64,000 nucleotides of DNA. It comes from an uncultured Oscillospiraceae bacterium (GTDB taxonomy: Bacteria; Bacillota; Clostridia; Oscillospirales; Acutalibacteraceae). The translations under genes were made by a program, and so were the position numbers. A model generated the notes under the pieces. It saw only the letters and a list, made by a program, of their open reading frames with translations, did not search any database and was not told where the DNA came from. Below, piece by piece: positions 41,761-50,344 of this stretch. Positions within the stretch are counted from its first letter, which is position 1. Each line of letters starts with the position of its first letter. The DNA lies in NCBI GenBank assembly GCA_902492895.1, contig CABUNG010000010.1, positions 1 through 64,000 on the forward strand, given 5' to 3'.

Positions 41761-41789
41761 TTGCATTCTCCCGGGACACCCGGTATAAT
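41761..41789 (+). promoter_or_regulatory. promoter of the second sugar epimerase gene
   Basis: TTGCAT (41761-41766), 17-bp spacer, perfect TATAAT (41784-41789), about 50 bp before the start. Confidence 0.75.
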
Positions 41790-41842
41790 AAGCGAAAGAC
41801 TACGCGGCCGAGCCCCGGCCGTAATGAGAGGACGCGATTTTT

Positions 41843-42745
41843 ATGCCGAAAATCGGAATCAGCAGCTACTGTCTGGCCGGTCCCCTGGAGCGCCTGGAAA
41901 TGACGCTCCCCGACGTCATGCGTTGGGCGAAGGACAGCGGTGCCGACCATATCGAGCTCGTGCCCATCGGATTTACCCTGCTCGACAACGACGATCTCTG
42001 CCGGGAGGTTGCGGAAACCTCCAAAGAGCTCGCCCTGCCCCTCTCCAACTACGCGATATCGGCCGATGTCCTGAAATGGGACAAGGAGGAGCGTCAGGCC
42101 GAGATCCGGATGATCAAAGCCCACGTGGACGTGGCGGCGCGCCTGGGGATCCCTCTCATGCGGCATGACATCGCCTCGTTCGCCCGCACCAAGGAGCAGA
42201 ACACCACGGCCAATTTCGAGAAGGAATTTTTTATGATGGTCGAGGCCGCCGCCGAAGTGGCAGACTACGCCGCTCAGTACGGCATCACCACCATGGTGGA
42301 GAATCACGGATTCTTTGTCAATGGGTCCGACCGCATCCTCCGTCTGGTCGAGGCGGTGGACCGTCCCAATTTCAAAATGTGCCTCGATACCGGCAATCTT
42401 CTCTGCATGGACGAAGCGCCTGAAACCAGCATCCGGAAATGCCTGCCCTATACTGGCATGATCCATTTCAAGGATTTTTATATCCGCCAGAAGGAGCGGT
42501 TGGCCGGTCTGCGCGGCCCGTTCGACTGCCGGGCCGGCGGCTGGCTGGAATCCCTGGGCGGACGGATGCTGCGGGGATCCATTCTCGGACAGGGCGATAT
42601 CGACGTGGTCTCGATCGCCCGGGATATCCGGGACAGCGGCTACGACGGTTCCATTTCCCTTGAATTCGAGGGGATTGAGGAGTGCCGCTCCGCTACCTAT
42701 ACCGGTCTACAGACGCTGAAGAACCTCTTTGACGCCGGCCGGTGA
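41843..42745 (+). CDS. sugar phosphate isomerase/epimerase (TIM barrel)
   Basis: A 300-residue xylose-isomerase-like TIM barrel (AP_endonuc_2 family). Seen: ISSYCLAGPLERLEMTLPDV, RLGIPLMRHDIASFA, GITTMVENHGFFVNGSD (metal-site Glu), MCLDTGNLLCMDEAP (Asp), IHFKDFYIRQKE (His/Lys/Asp), and DGSISLEFEGIEEC (Glu). Substrate unknown. It is a second member of the family in the window but only distantly like the one at 11162, and it stands next to azlCD rather than sugar genes. Confidence 0.87.
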   Translation: MPKIGISSYCLAGPLERLEMTLPDVMRWAKDSGADHIELVPIGFTLLDNDDLCREVAETSKELALPLSNYAISADVLKWDKEERQAEIRMIKAHVDVAARLGIPLMRHDIASFARTKEQNTTANFEKEFFMMVEAAAEVADYAAQYGITTMVENHGFFVNGSDRILRLVEAVDRPNFKMCLDTGNLLCMDEAPETSIRKCLPYTGMIHFKDFYIRQKERLAGLRGPFDCRAGGWLESLGGRMLRGSILGQGDIDVVSIARDIRDSGYDGSISLEFEGIEECRSATYTGLQTLKNLFDAGR

Positions 42746-42770
42746 TACTCGAAAGATAGAGGTGTCCGCT

Positions 42771-43502
42771 TTGAACTCCTCCCCTTTGCGTTCCGGCTGG
42801 AATCTGCCGGACCTGCGCCGCGGCTTTATGGAAACCATCCCGCTCGGGATCGGCGTGACCATATACGGACTGGTATACGGCATGCTGGGCCGTCAGGGCG
42901 TGCTGCCCTTCTGGATCATTCCGGCCATGTCCCTGATCGTCTTTGCCGGATCCTCCCAGATTCTCGCGGCGGAAATGATGATCTCGGGCGCCTCTCCCCT
43001 GTCCGTTATCACCACCGTGCTGGTGGTCAATCTGCGGCATGTGGTCATGTCAGCCGATATGGCGGTCCATGTGCAGGACGAACCGGCCGGAAAAAAAGCC
43101 CTTGCCGCCTTTTTTCTCACCGACGAGGCTTACGCCGTCAGTTACGCCCACTTCCAACGGGAAAAAGGGACCATTTCCTACATACTCGGTGCCGGTCTGG
43201 ATATCTATCTGTTCTGGGCCCTGTCGAGCGTAGCCGGATACTGGTTCGGCAACCTGGTGCCTCCGATCCTCGAACCGGCGTTCGGATTCGCGATGGCTGC
43301 GGCGTTTCTCTCGATGCTGGTCCCCGCCGTCCGGAACATTCCGGTATTGGCTGCGGTCCTCGTCTCGGCGGCCACTGCTGTGTGCGGATCCCTCTGGCTG
43401 CCCGGAAAATGGTACATTCTTCTCGCCGCCTTCACCGGCAGCACGGCCGGTTTCCTGCTGGAAGAATGCCGCAACAAACGGAAAAAGGAGGTGCCGCTGT
43501 GA
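42771..43502 (+). CDS. azlC: AzlC-family branched-chain amino acid exporter subunit
   Basis: A 243-residue membrane protein with about seven helices. The AzlC motif region is FMETIPLGIGVTIYGLVYGML, then FAGSSQILAAEMM and VVNLRHVVMSADM. With AzlD it exports branched-chain amino acids or analogues. The TTG start at 42771 is supported by AGAGGTG 6 bp upstream; GTG at 42762 and TTG at 42729 are alternatives. Its end overlaps azlD by 4 bases. Confidence 0.9.
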   Translation: MNSSPLRSGWNLPDLRRGFMETIPLGIGVTIYGLVYGMLGRQGVLPFWIIPAMSLIVFAGSSQILAAEMMISGASPLSVITTVLVVNLRHVVMSADMAVHVQDEPAGKKALAAFFLTDEAYAVSYAHFQREKGTISYILGAGLDIYLFWALSSVAGYWFGNLVPPILEPAFGFAMAAAFLSMLVPAVRNIPVLAAVLVSAATAVCGSLWLPGKWYILLAAFTGSTAGFLLEECRNKRKKEVPL

Positions 43503-43825
43503 ACACGGCTCAGCTCCTTGTCACGCTTTTGGGCTGCGGCCTGGTTACCTATCTGACCCGCATGCCCGCACTGGTGTTCTCCGGACGCCTGAAAATTTCC
43601 GACAAGGTCCGGCGTTTCATGACCTATATCGGCCCGTCCATTCTGACGGCGCTGATCGTTCCGTCGGTCTTTATCACCGATACGGGACTGAATGTCAATC
43701 CCCTGACCAATCTGTACATTCTGCCAGCCGCCGTCACCATCGCGGTATCCTTTTTCTGGAAAAAGCCCCTTCCCGCTATCCTCGCGGGTATTTTGGCGGC
43801 CTTCCTGCTGTCGCTGGTGATCTGA
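43499..43825 (+). CDS. azlD: AzlD-family transport partner
   Basis: A 108-residue membrane protein with four hydrophobic segments. TYLTRMPALVFSGR is the AzlD signature, and the helix PSILTALIVPSVF follows. The GTG start lies in GTGA, sharing bases with the azlC stop, and AAGGAGG lies 6 bp upstream, so the pair is translationally coupled. Confidence 0.9.
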   Translation: MNTAQLLVTLLGCGLVTYLTRMPALVFSGRLKISDKVRRFMTYIGPSILTALIVPSVFITDTGLNVNPLTNLYILPAAVTIAVSFFWKKPLPAILAGILAAFLLSLVI

Positions 43826-43862
43826 CAGAAGAGGAGATTTGCCTTGGCTCGTCCATATTGCC

Positions 43863-43896
43863 AAACGCCCCGCGGAAACCATTCCGCGGGGCGTTT
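43863..43896. terminator. bidirectional terminator between azlD and ligA
   Basis: AAACGCCCCGCGGAA pairs with TTCCGCGGGGCGTTT over a 4-base loop, with T-runs on both strands. Confidence 0.9.
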
Positions 43897-43897
43897 T

Positions 43898-45874
43898 CTA
43901 TTGCAGCATCTCTTCAAATTCCTCTTGGCTGATAATCCGGATGCCGAGCTGCTGCGCCTTGGTAAGCTTGCTGCCCGCATCCTCTCCCGCCAGGACGACG
44001 GAGGTTTTTTTCGACACGCTGCCGGCCGTTTTGCCGCCGTATCTCTCGATGAGGGCGGCAGCCTCGTCCCGCTTCAAAGTGGGCAGGGTACCGGTGAGGA
44101 CAAAGGTCATACCGGCGAACCGGTCGTCCGTCCGCTCAGATGTATCCACCATACGGACCCCGGCCTTCTCGAGCTCCTCCACCATTTGTCTGGAGGGTTC
44201 CAGTTCGAAAAAGCGGACGACGCTTTCCGCCATGATATCCCCGAATCCGTCGATGGCCGCAATTTCCTCCAGGGATGCCTCCATCACCGCCTGCATGGTT
44301 CCGAACCGCCCGGCGAGGAGTTTGGCGGCCTTCTGGCCGATATGGCGGATCCCGAGCGAGAAGATCACCCGGTCCAGCCCCGCGTCCTTCGATTTTTCGA
44401 GAGCGGCGAGGAGATTGTCCGCCGACTTGTCCCCCATCCGGTCGAGGGCGGCCACCGCGTCCCGGTCGAGGGCATAGAGATCGTACACATGGGTAATCAA
44501 ACCGGCATCCATCAGCTGTTCGAGCACGGCCGGCCCCAGTCCTTCGATGTCCATGGCATCGCGGGAGGCGAAATGGATCAGATGGCGCAGCCGCTGGGCC
44601 GGGCAGTCGGGATTGAGGCAGCGCAGGGCGGCCTCATCCTCCTCCCGGGAAACAGCGGAACCGCAGGAGGGGCAGACCTCCGGCATCTGAAAGGGGGCGC
44701 CGCCGCTGTGAGAGGCCACCCGCACCACTTCGGGAATGATATCCCCCGCTTTGCGCAGCACGACCCGGTCTCCGACGGCGAGCTGCTTCTCCTCGATGAA
44801 TTCTTCGTTGTGGAGGGTTGCCCGGCTGACGGTGGTGCCGGCGAGTTCGACCGGTTCGAACACCCCCGTCGGGGTGAGGACGCCGGTCCGGCCGACGTTG
44901 ATTTCGACGCCGAGGAGGGTGGTTTCCTTCTCCTCGGGCGGATATTTGAACGCCGCCGCCCATTTCGGGAATTTGGAGGTGCTGCCGAGCCGGTCCCGCT
45001 CGGCAAAATCGTCTACCTTAACCACCGCGCCGTCGATGTCGAAGGAAAGGGAACGGCGCATCTCCCCGATCCGTTCCACTTCGGCAATCACCTCGTCGAT
45101 CGAACCGGTCCGTTTATAGAACGGGATGACCGGGAAACCCAGTTCTCGCATCCGCTCGAGCGACTCCGCGTGCGTGTGCACCTCTTCCCCTTCGATCAGC
45201 TGAAGGTTGAAGACGAACAGATCGAGCCCCCGCCCCTTGGTCACATGGGGATCCTTCTGCCGCAGGGAACCCGCGGCGGCGTTGCGGGGATTCTTAAAGG
45301 GCTTTTCCCCTTCCAGCTCCTGCCGCTCCACCAGGGAGGCGAAGCTCTCCCGCGGCATATACACCTCCCCCCGGACGATGATGCGGGGAACGGGACTGGA
45401 CAGACGGGCCGGAATGGTGCGGATGGTGCGGAGATTGGCCGACACGTCCTCCCCGGTCGCGCCGTCCCCTCTGGTCGCTCCTCTTCGGAAAACGCCGTTG
45501 ACATATTCGAGGGCGATGGACAGCCCGTCGATTTTGGGCTCCACCACATACTGCGGATTCTCTACCGTCTCCCGCACCCGGGTATCGAACTCGCGCAGCT
45601 CGTCGAGGTCGAACACATCCTGGAGGCTGGCGAGGGGCACCTCGTGGACCACGGGCGTAAACAGGGCGGACAATTCACCGTGCACCCGCTGGGTATAGGA
45701 ATCCGCCGTGACCAGCTGGGGATAGTCGGCTTCCAGCTTCCGCAATTCCCTGGTCAGGGCATCGAACTCGCTGTCCTCGATTTCCGGATCGTCCTGATCA
45801 TAATACCGGCGGCTGTGGTAATCGATTTGCTCCTGCAGCGCGGCAACCCGCTGCTTTGCTTCCTCAAAATCCAT
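43898..45874 (-). CDS. ligA: NAD-dependent DNA ligase
   Basis: A 658-residue ligase that seals nicks in replication and repair. The adenylation Lys is in VEPKIDGLSIALEY (KxDG), with an OB fold, a four-Cys zinc finger (CPSCGSAVSREEDEAALRC, then CPAQR), helix-hairpin-helix repeats and a C-terminal BRCT domain (FAGMTFVLTGTLPTLKRDEA). Length is typical. It is transcribed alone from the promoter at 45907-45935. Confidence 0.97.
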   Translation of the reverse strand: MDFEEAKQRVAALQEQIDYHSRRYYDQDDPEIEDSEFDALTRELRKLEADYPQLVTADSYTQRVHGELSALFTPVVHEVPLASLQDVFDLDELREFDTRVRETVENPQYVVEPKIDGLSIALEYVNGVFRRGATRGDGATGEDVSANLRTIRTIPARLSSPVPRIIVRGEVYMPRESFASLVERQELEGEKPFKNPRNAAAGSLRQKDPHVTKGRGLDLFVFNLQLIEGEEVHTHAESLERMRELGFPVIPFYKRTGSIDEVIAEVERIGEMRRSLSFDIDGAVVKVDDFAERDRLGSTSKFPKWAAAFKYPPEEKETTLLGVEINVGRTGVLTPTGVFEPVELAGTTVSRATLHNEEFIEEKQLAVGDRVVLRKAGDIIPEVVRVASHSGGAPFQMPEVCPSCGSAVSREEDEAALRCLNPDCPAQRLRHLIHFASRDAMDIEGLGPAVLEQLMDAGLITHVYDLYALDRDAVAALDRMGDKSADNLLAALEKSKDAGLDRVIFSLGIRHIGQKAAKLLAGRFGTMQAVMEASLEEIAAIDGFGDIMAESVVRFFELEPSRQMVEELEKAGVRMVDTSERTDDRFAGMTFVLTGTLPTLKRDEAAALIERYGGKTAGSVSKKTSVVLAGEDAGSKLTKAQQLGIRIISQEEFEEMLQ

Positions 45875-45906
45875 CCCGGACCCTCTCTTCTTTCGCTGAT
45901 GGATTT

Positions 45907-45935
45907 AGTATATCAAATTTTGTGTGGATTTACCA
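45907..45935 (-). promoter_or_regulatory. extended -10 promoter of ligA
   Basis: Minus-strand TGGTAA (45935-45930), 17-bp spacer, TATACT (45912-45907) with TGA directly before it. The -35 abuts the yunB stop codon. Confidence 0.55.
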
Positions 45936-46676
45936 CTATTTCACATCCGCGTAATCAAAGATTTTTCTTACGATATCCGCCCGGTCGCCATCCACCTGGG
46001 TAAAGGAATCCGGCACCTGGCCCACCAGCACGGTCTCCGCCACCAGATAGTTCGTCGTAGTTTCGATAGCAGCCCGAAAGCCGGGGATTGCCGCATAGAT
46101 CCGCACCGTGACCTCCAGCTCAATCTGGTGGGAGGTCTGGTTGATGCCCGCGCTCGTAAAGCGGCTGGTCATGCCGGAAAGCGCCGTGCCGCTCATGCTG
46201 ATCTTGATCGGAATATAAGGGCCGCGGCCGGTGAAGATATCGCCGCCGATCAGGTTACCGGAGGGGATTTCCACCGTCTGCTGCTTGTATTTGTCCAGTT
46301 CGTCCATAACCGCGCTGGTCGCCATGGCCTTGAGCCGGTTGATCTTCACCGTATCCGCCTCGATGGAGGTGATGGTGCCCTCCTGGTCTTTTTCCACGGT
46401 AATGAGCTGGTCGTAGGACATCCCGGCTTCCGCGAGGGCCTTGGTCACGCCGTCGTTGACGGCTCTGGTCGCTACCCATTTGGCGGCGGTCTCGCCATAG
46501 GACTGGATAAGAGGACGGAGATTCCGGTCCACCATGAACAGCAGCCCGGCAAGCAGGCAGAACAGCGCAGCCAAGCGGATCTTGACGGACAGGCGCCCGC
46601 GTCCCCCCTCTCCCGGACGCCGGACCGGGGGGAGCCCCCTCCCAAAGGGCCGCCTCGTTCCCATTCGTCTGCGCAT
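45936..46676 (-). CDS. yunB: sporulation protein YunB
   Basis: A 246-residue protein: a basic proline-rich tail, one transmembrane helix (about 37-55, KIRLAALFCLLAGLLFMVD), and an outer domain with AVNDGVTKALAEAGMSYDQL, ITSIEADTVKINRLKAMATSA, GNLIGGDIFTGRGPYIPIKI and INQTSHQIELEVTVRIYAAIPG, matching YunB of B. subtilis (mother-cell sporulation gene). This supports a spore-former. The ATG at 46676 is preferred for its spacing from AAAGGG; a GTG at 46685 is too close. Confidence 0.9.
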   Translation of the reverse strand: MRRRMGTRRPFGRGLPPVRRPGEGGRGRLSVKIRLAALFCLLAGLLFMVDRNLRPLIQSYGETAAKWVATRAVNDGVTKALAEAGMSYDQLITVEKDQEGTITSIEADTVKINRLKAMATSAVMDELDKYKQQTVEIPSGNLIGGDIFTGRGPYIPIKISMSGTALSGMTSRFTSAGINQTSHQIELEVTVRIYAAIPGFRAAIETTTNYLVAETVLVGQVPDSFTQVDGDRADIVRKIFDYADVK

Positions 46677-46816
46677 TACCGTCACGCCCTTTCCTGTTTT
46701 TCATAAAAATCGACTGGTTATTAATCAGTCTACACAGGACAAGAAAAAAGGGTGCATGGGTTTTTAACGGGTTTGAGCCGATTTTTTACAAAAACGGTGC
46801 AATTTTTGCGCGTTTT

Positions 46817-46825
46817 TGTTATACT
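46817..46825 (+). promoter_or_regulatory. extended -10 promoter of the DUF2079 gene
   Basis: TGTTATACT (TATACT at 46820-46825), about 30 bp before the start; the -35 position reads GTGCAA. Confidence 0.5.
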
Positions 46826-46853
46826 GTTTCTATGAGACGGGAGGGGAACCATC

Positions 46854-48632
46854 TTGAAAATCCGACAAATTCTGGGTCCGGAACAGGTGACTGTGCGGCT
46901 GCTCGCCTCCTGGTGCGGGGCCGGCCTGATTTTTCTGTTTATTGTACCGGCCGATTTCAACACCCTGGGCTTTGTCCGCCAGATGGAGCTGCTTCCCTTT
47001 CTCTTTTGTCTATTCACTCTCTTTCTGTTCCTGACGCTGCTTCGCGTGCGGCTGCCGTCCGGACGGAGCGACGCTTACGGACTGTTCCTGCTATCCTTCG
47101 CCTATACACTGTGCCTCACCGTTCAGCGGCGGGACACCTGGTTCGGGCTCGGCATCCTGGCCGTCCTGTCGTTTATCGGGTATTATCTGCTGCGGGACGA
47201 CAAGCTCGGCCTGCTCCGCCTGCCCATGCCGCGCCAGGCGGTATACGGCATCCTCGCCGGTTTGGCCGCCCTTTATGTCCTCTACGTCGGCGGTTTGACC
47301 AGCCTGCGCTACACCACCTACAGCTCGTCCACCTACGACCTCGGCATCTTCTCCCAGATGTTTTATTGGATGAAGGAAACCGGCCTGCCCATGACGACCT
47401 GCGAACGGAACGAGCTACTGTCCCATTTTGCGATCCATGTCTCCCCGATTTACTATGTTCTGCTGCCGGTTTACGCGCTGTTTCCCAGCCCCATTACGCT
47501 GCAGGTCTCCCAAGCAGCCGTTCTCGCAAGCGGAATTATCCCGCTGATTCTGCTCTGCCGCCAGATGGAGCTCGGAAACCGGTCCACCCTGCTGATCGGC
47601 GCGGCCTACTGCTTTTTTCCGGCCCTGGCCGGCGGCTGCTTTTACGATATCCATGAAAACCTGTTTCTCACCCCTCTGATCCTGTGGCTGTTTTTCTTTT
47701 ATGAGAAAAAGAAATGGCCGCTATTCTGGACCTTTTTCGTTCTCGTCCTTTTGGTCAAAGAAGACGCGGCGCTGTTTACGGCCTGCATCGGACTGTACCT
47801 GCTCATCTGCCGCCGGGAGTGGGTCCGCGGTCCCATCGTTTTCGGCGGATCGGCAGCTTATTTCCTGGGGGCTTACTGTTTTCTGCAGTCCCAGGGCCAC
47901 GGCACCTTTCTCAGCTCCCGCTTCGGCAACCTGATGGCGGATTCGTCGGGCGGTCCCTTTGAAATCGTCCGCACCCTGCTGGTGGATCCGGGCTATATGT
48001 TCAGCACGGTATTTCAGGAGGAGAAAATGCTCTATCTGCTGGCTATGCTGCTGCCGGTCGCCTGCATTCCCCTATTCGGCAAACGCTTGTCCCAGCTGGT
48101 GCTGCTCCTGCCCTTCCTGCTCATCAATCTGCTGCCCGACTACCCCTATCAGCACAACCTGTATTTCCAGTATGGGTTCGGCGCCATCGCGCTCTTTTTC
48201 TACCTGACCGTTCAGAACACGGCGGCATTCCGCCCCGCTGTTCGCCAAAAAATCCTCCCCTTCGCCGCCATGGCGGCGGTGGTGCTGTTTCTCTCCACTA
48301 TGAGCGGGCAATACCACTATCTAAAGCGCGCTTCGGAAAACCGGGAAACCTATCAGAAACTCGACAGCTATCTGGAATCCATCCCCGAAGAAGCCTCGGT
48401 GACGGCTTCGGGCTATTTCACGCCAAAGCTCTCGCAGCGCCGGGTGCTCTATCACTATCCGAGTGACCACAAAACCGAGTATGTGGTCCTCGACCTGCGC
48501 TCCAAAAACGAGGCGGGCGGCGATTTGGCGGTCATGACGCTCGAAAACGGCGGCTATACCCGCGTCGCATACGAAGAAGAACTCATCGCTGTCCTTCGGA
48601 ATCCCGCCTACGCGGAGCCCGGGGAATCCTGA
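46854..48632 (+). CDS. DUF2079 multi-pass membrane protein
   Basis: A 592-residue membrane protein with around twelve hydrophobic segments. The DUF2079 signature covers TTYSSSTYDLGIFSQMFYW (about 155-175), and the next conserved piece is SHFAIHVSPIYYVLLPVYAL. The fold resembles GT-C glycosyltransferases with an acidic first outer loop, but donor and acceptor are unknown. The TTG start has GGGAGGGG 6 bp upstream. It is monocistronic between a promoter and a terminator. Confidence 0.87.
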   Translation: MKIRQILGPEQVTVRLLASWCGAGLIFLFIVPADFNTLGFVRQMELLPFLFCLFTLFLFLTLLRVRLPSGRSDAYGLFLLSFAYTLCLTVQRRDTWFGLGILAVLSFIGYYLLRDDKLGLLRLPMPRQAVYGILAGLAALYVLYVGGLTSLRYTTYSSSTYDLGIFSQMFYWMKETGLPMTTCERNELLSHFAIHVSPIYYVLLPVYALFPSPITLQVSQAAVLASGIIPLILLCRQMELGNRSTLLIGAAYCFFPALAGGCFYDIHENLFLTPLILWLFFFYEKKKWPLFWTFFVLVLLVKEDAALFTACIGLYLLICRREWVRGPIVFGGSAAYFLGAYCFLQSQGHGTFLSSRFGNLMADSSGGPFEIVRTLLVDPGYMFSTVFQEEKMLYLLAMLLPVACIPLFGKRLSQLVLLLPFLLINLLPDYPYQHNLYFQYGFGAIALFFYLTVQNTAAFRPAVRQKILPFAAMAAVVLFLSTMSGQYHYLKRASENRETYQKLDSYLESIPEEASVTASGYFTPKLSQRRVLYHYPSDHKTEYVVLDLRSKNEAGGDLAVMTLENGGYTRVAYEEELIAVLRNPAYAEPGES

Positions 48633-48636
48633 CAGC

Positions 48637-48674
48637 AAAGCCGGTCACGGTGACAAACCGGACCGGCTTTTTTC
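48637..48674 (+). terminator. terminator of the DUF2079 gene
   Basis: AAAGCCGGTC (48637-48646) pairs with GACCGGCTTT (48661-48670), followed by TTTT. Confidence 0.85.
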
Positions 48675-48678
48675 TGTA

Positions 48679-49251
48679 TCATACGAACAGGGGCTGGAGC
48701 TGCATACCGCTCATCGCTGCCGCGATGGTATCCTGGATTCGGGAAAAATCGGCCACGAGGGAATTCGGCTTGCTCACCGCGTCGTCCTGGCTCATGGGGA
48801 CGAAATAGATGTTCTTCGTGTTCTTGAGCAGCGCGATGTTCCGCATGGAGGCGCCCAGGGCGTCGTTGGTGGAGACCGCCAGCACCACCGGGCGGCTGCG
48901 GCGCAGATGGGATTTGACCGCAAGCGATACCGGGGAATCGCTCAGGCCGTTCGCCAGACGGCCGAGGGTGGTGCCTGTACAGGGGGCGACCACCAGAACA
49001 TCGAACAGCCCCTTGGGGCCGATGGGCTCGACCTCCACGAGTGTAGTCAGGGGATCCCGTCCGCAGATTTCGATCAGGCGGCGGCGGAAATCCTCCGCCT
49101 TTCCGAACCGGGTATCGAGGGTGGAAGCGTTGAAGGACTGAATGGGTGTGACCTCCATTCCCGCCTGCACCAGTGCCTTCATCTGCTCGAGCACCCTGTC
49201 AAATGTACAGAATGAGCCGGACATGGCAAATCCGACCGAAAGCTGCGCCAT
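48679..49251 (-). CDS. dpaB: dipicolinate synthase subunit B
   Basis: A 190-residue flavoprotein-like subunit (SpoVFB) that with DpaA makes dipicolinic acid in the mother cell for spore heat resistance. Seen: VGFAMSGSFCTFDRVLEQM, VVAPCTGTTLGRLANGLSDSPV and VLAVSTNDALGASMRNIALL. Its ATG shares a base with the dpaA stop codon (TGATG), so the two are coupled. Confidence 0.95.
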   Translation of the reverse strand: MAQLSVGFAMSGSFCTFDRVLEQMKALVQAGMEVTPIQSFNASTLDTRFGKAEDFRRRLIEICGRDPLTTLVEVEPIGPKGLFDVLVVAPCTGTTLGRLANGLSDSPVSLAVKSHLRRSRPVVLAVSTNDALGASMRNIALLKNTKNIYFVPMSQDDAVSKPNSLVADFSRIQDTIAAAMSGMQLQPLFV

Positions 49252-50120
49252 CAGGAACCCTCCTTTATCATATTGAGTATCGTTTTCTTGATAATCGCTC
49301 CGGCTGTTTTGGGCGCCACCCGTCCGGGCAGGGACAGCGCCCAGATCGTTTTGATCTGCAGCTCGGCCGCGGCGTTGAAATCCACACCGCCCGGCCGGGA
49401 CGCGAGATCGATGAGCAGGGTATCCTTCTCCATGCCCTTTAGAATCTCTTTGCCGAACAGCATGACGGGAACCGTGTTGAAAATCACATCAAAATCGCCC
49501 GCCTTGGCGAGAGCCTCCATCTCGATCGTGTCGCAGCCCTGGGACTTCGCCCAGGCGAGATCCGCGAATTTACGGGCCGCCACGGTGACGCGGGCACCGA
49601 GCGAAACCAGCCGTTCGGACAGGGTGCGTCCCACCCGGCCGAACCCGGTGATCAGGCATTTCGAACCGTCGATCGTGACCGGCAGTTCTTCCATGGCCAG
49701 CTGGATGGCCCCCTCCGCCGTGGGAACCGCGTTCATCACGGCCAACTCTTCCCGGTCGAGATAATCGGCTATGATCAGTCCGCGGCATTCCGCCTCTTTG
49801 CGGACCACATCGGAAATCTTCCCGCCCACGAGGAATTGATCCTGCGACAGGCCATTGAGCACCTGATCGAGCGGGATCCGCATCCGGGAAAACGGCGCAT
49901 TGACCGTTGTGCCGTCGGTCGTCACCGGCAGCGGCAGAATCACGCAGTCCGCCAGGGGCACGGCCTGGGCCGGATTGGTACAGCCGGTCACGCAGGGCGG
50001 CAGGTCGGTGCTGTCAAAGCCGGACGTGATCACCTTATATCCGTCCGCGGCCAGCAGTCCGGCTAAATAGGCGGAGCGCAGGTCTCCCCCTATGACCGCG
50101 AAGGTGTCTATGTTGCGCAT
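49251..50120 (-). CDS. dpaA: dipicolinate synthase subunit A
   Basis: A 289-residue NAD(P)-binding subunit (SpoVFA). N-terminal FAVIGGDLRSAYLAGLLAADG and the second Rossmann motif CLITGFGRVGRTLSERL are visible, followed by DFDVIFNTVPVMLFGKE. It oxidises the dihydrodipicolinate-pathway intermediate to dipicolinate during sporulation. GGAGGG precedes the ATG. A sigma-K-like promoter stands upstream. Confidence 0.95.
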   Translation of the reverse strand: MRNIDTFAVIGGDLRSAYLAGLLAADGYKVITSGFDSTDLPPCVTGCTNPAQAVPLADCVILPLPVTTDGTTVNAPFSRMRIPLDQVLNGLSQDQFLVGGKISDVVRKEAECRGLIIADYLDREELAVMNAVPTAEGAIQLAMEELPVTIDGSKCLITGFGRVGRTLSERLVSLGARVTVAARKFADLAWAKSQGCDTIEMEALAKAGDFDVIFNTVPVMLFGKEILKGMEKDTLLIDLASRPGGVDFNAAAELQIKTIWALSLPGRVAPKTAGAIIKKTILNMIKEGS

Positions 50121-50167
50121 ATCCCAAACCCTCCATTATGTAATCGTCCTATCCGGGCCTTACGTTC

Positions 50168-50197
50168 TATCCTATGAAGATCGGGACGGTTGTGTGA
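50168..50197 (-). promoter_or_regulatory. mother-cell (sigma-K-like) promoter of dpaAB
   Basis: On the minus strand CATAGGATA (50176-50168) fits the CATANNNTA -10 consensus of sigma-K; TCACA stands 16 bp upstream in the -35 position (50197-50193). dpaAB is sigma-K controlled in B. subtilis, which supports the reading. Confidence 0.5.
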
Positions 50198-50281
50198 GTC
50201 CGGAGAAAAACGAAATTTTCCCCATGGAGAGCCTTCCCGTACGGGGATGTGTCTGAAACGCTGCAGGACAAGAACATATGT

Positions 50282-50310
50282 TTGACAAAGCGATAAAAAC
50301 CCTGTATAAT
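50282..50310 (+). promoter_or_regulatory. consensus sigma-A promoter of the radical SAM gene
   Basis: TTGACA (50282-50287), 17-bp spacer, TATAAT (50305-50310): a full match to the vegetative consensus. Confidence 0.85.
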
Positions 50311-50344
50311 AAGAGGCAACGACCTCCTCAAAGAAGGTGATGGC

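Noticed and set aside
43844..46003. 719-codon plus-strand open frame
   Set aside because: Antisense of ligA, which is unmistakable on the minus strand.
46713..46729. Imperfect 17-bp palindrome between yunB and the DUF2079 gene
   Set aside because: Contains a mismatch, and its position fits neither promoter clearly; too weak to call an operator.
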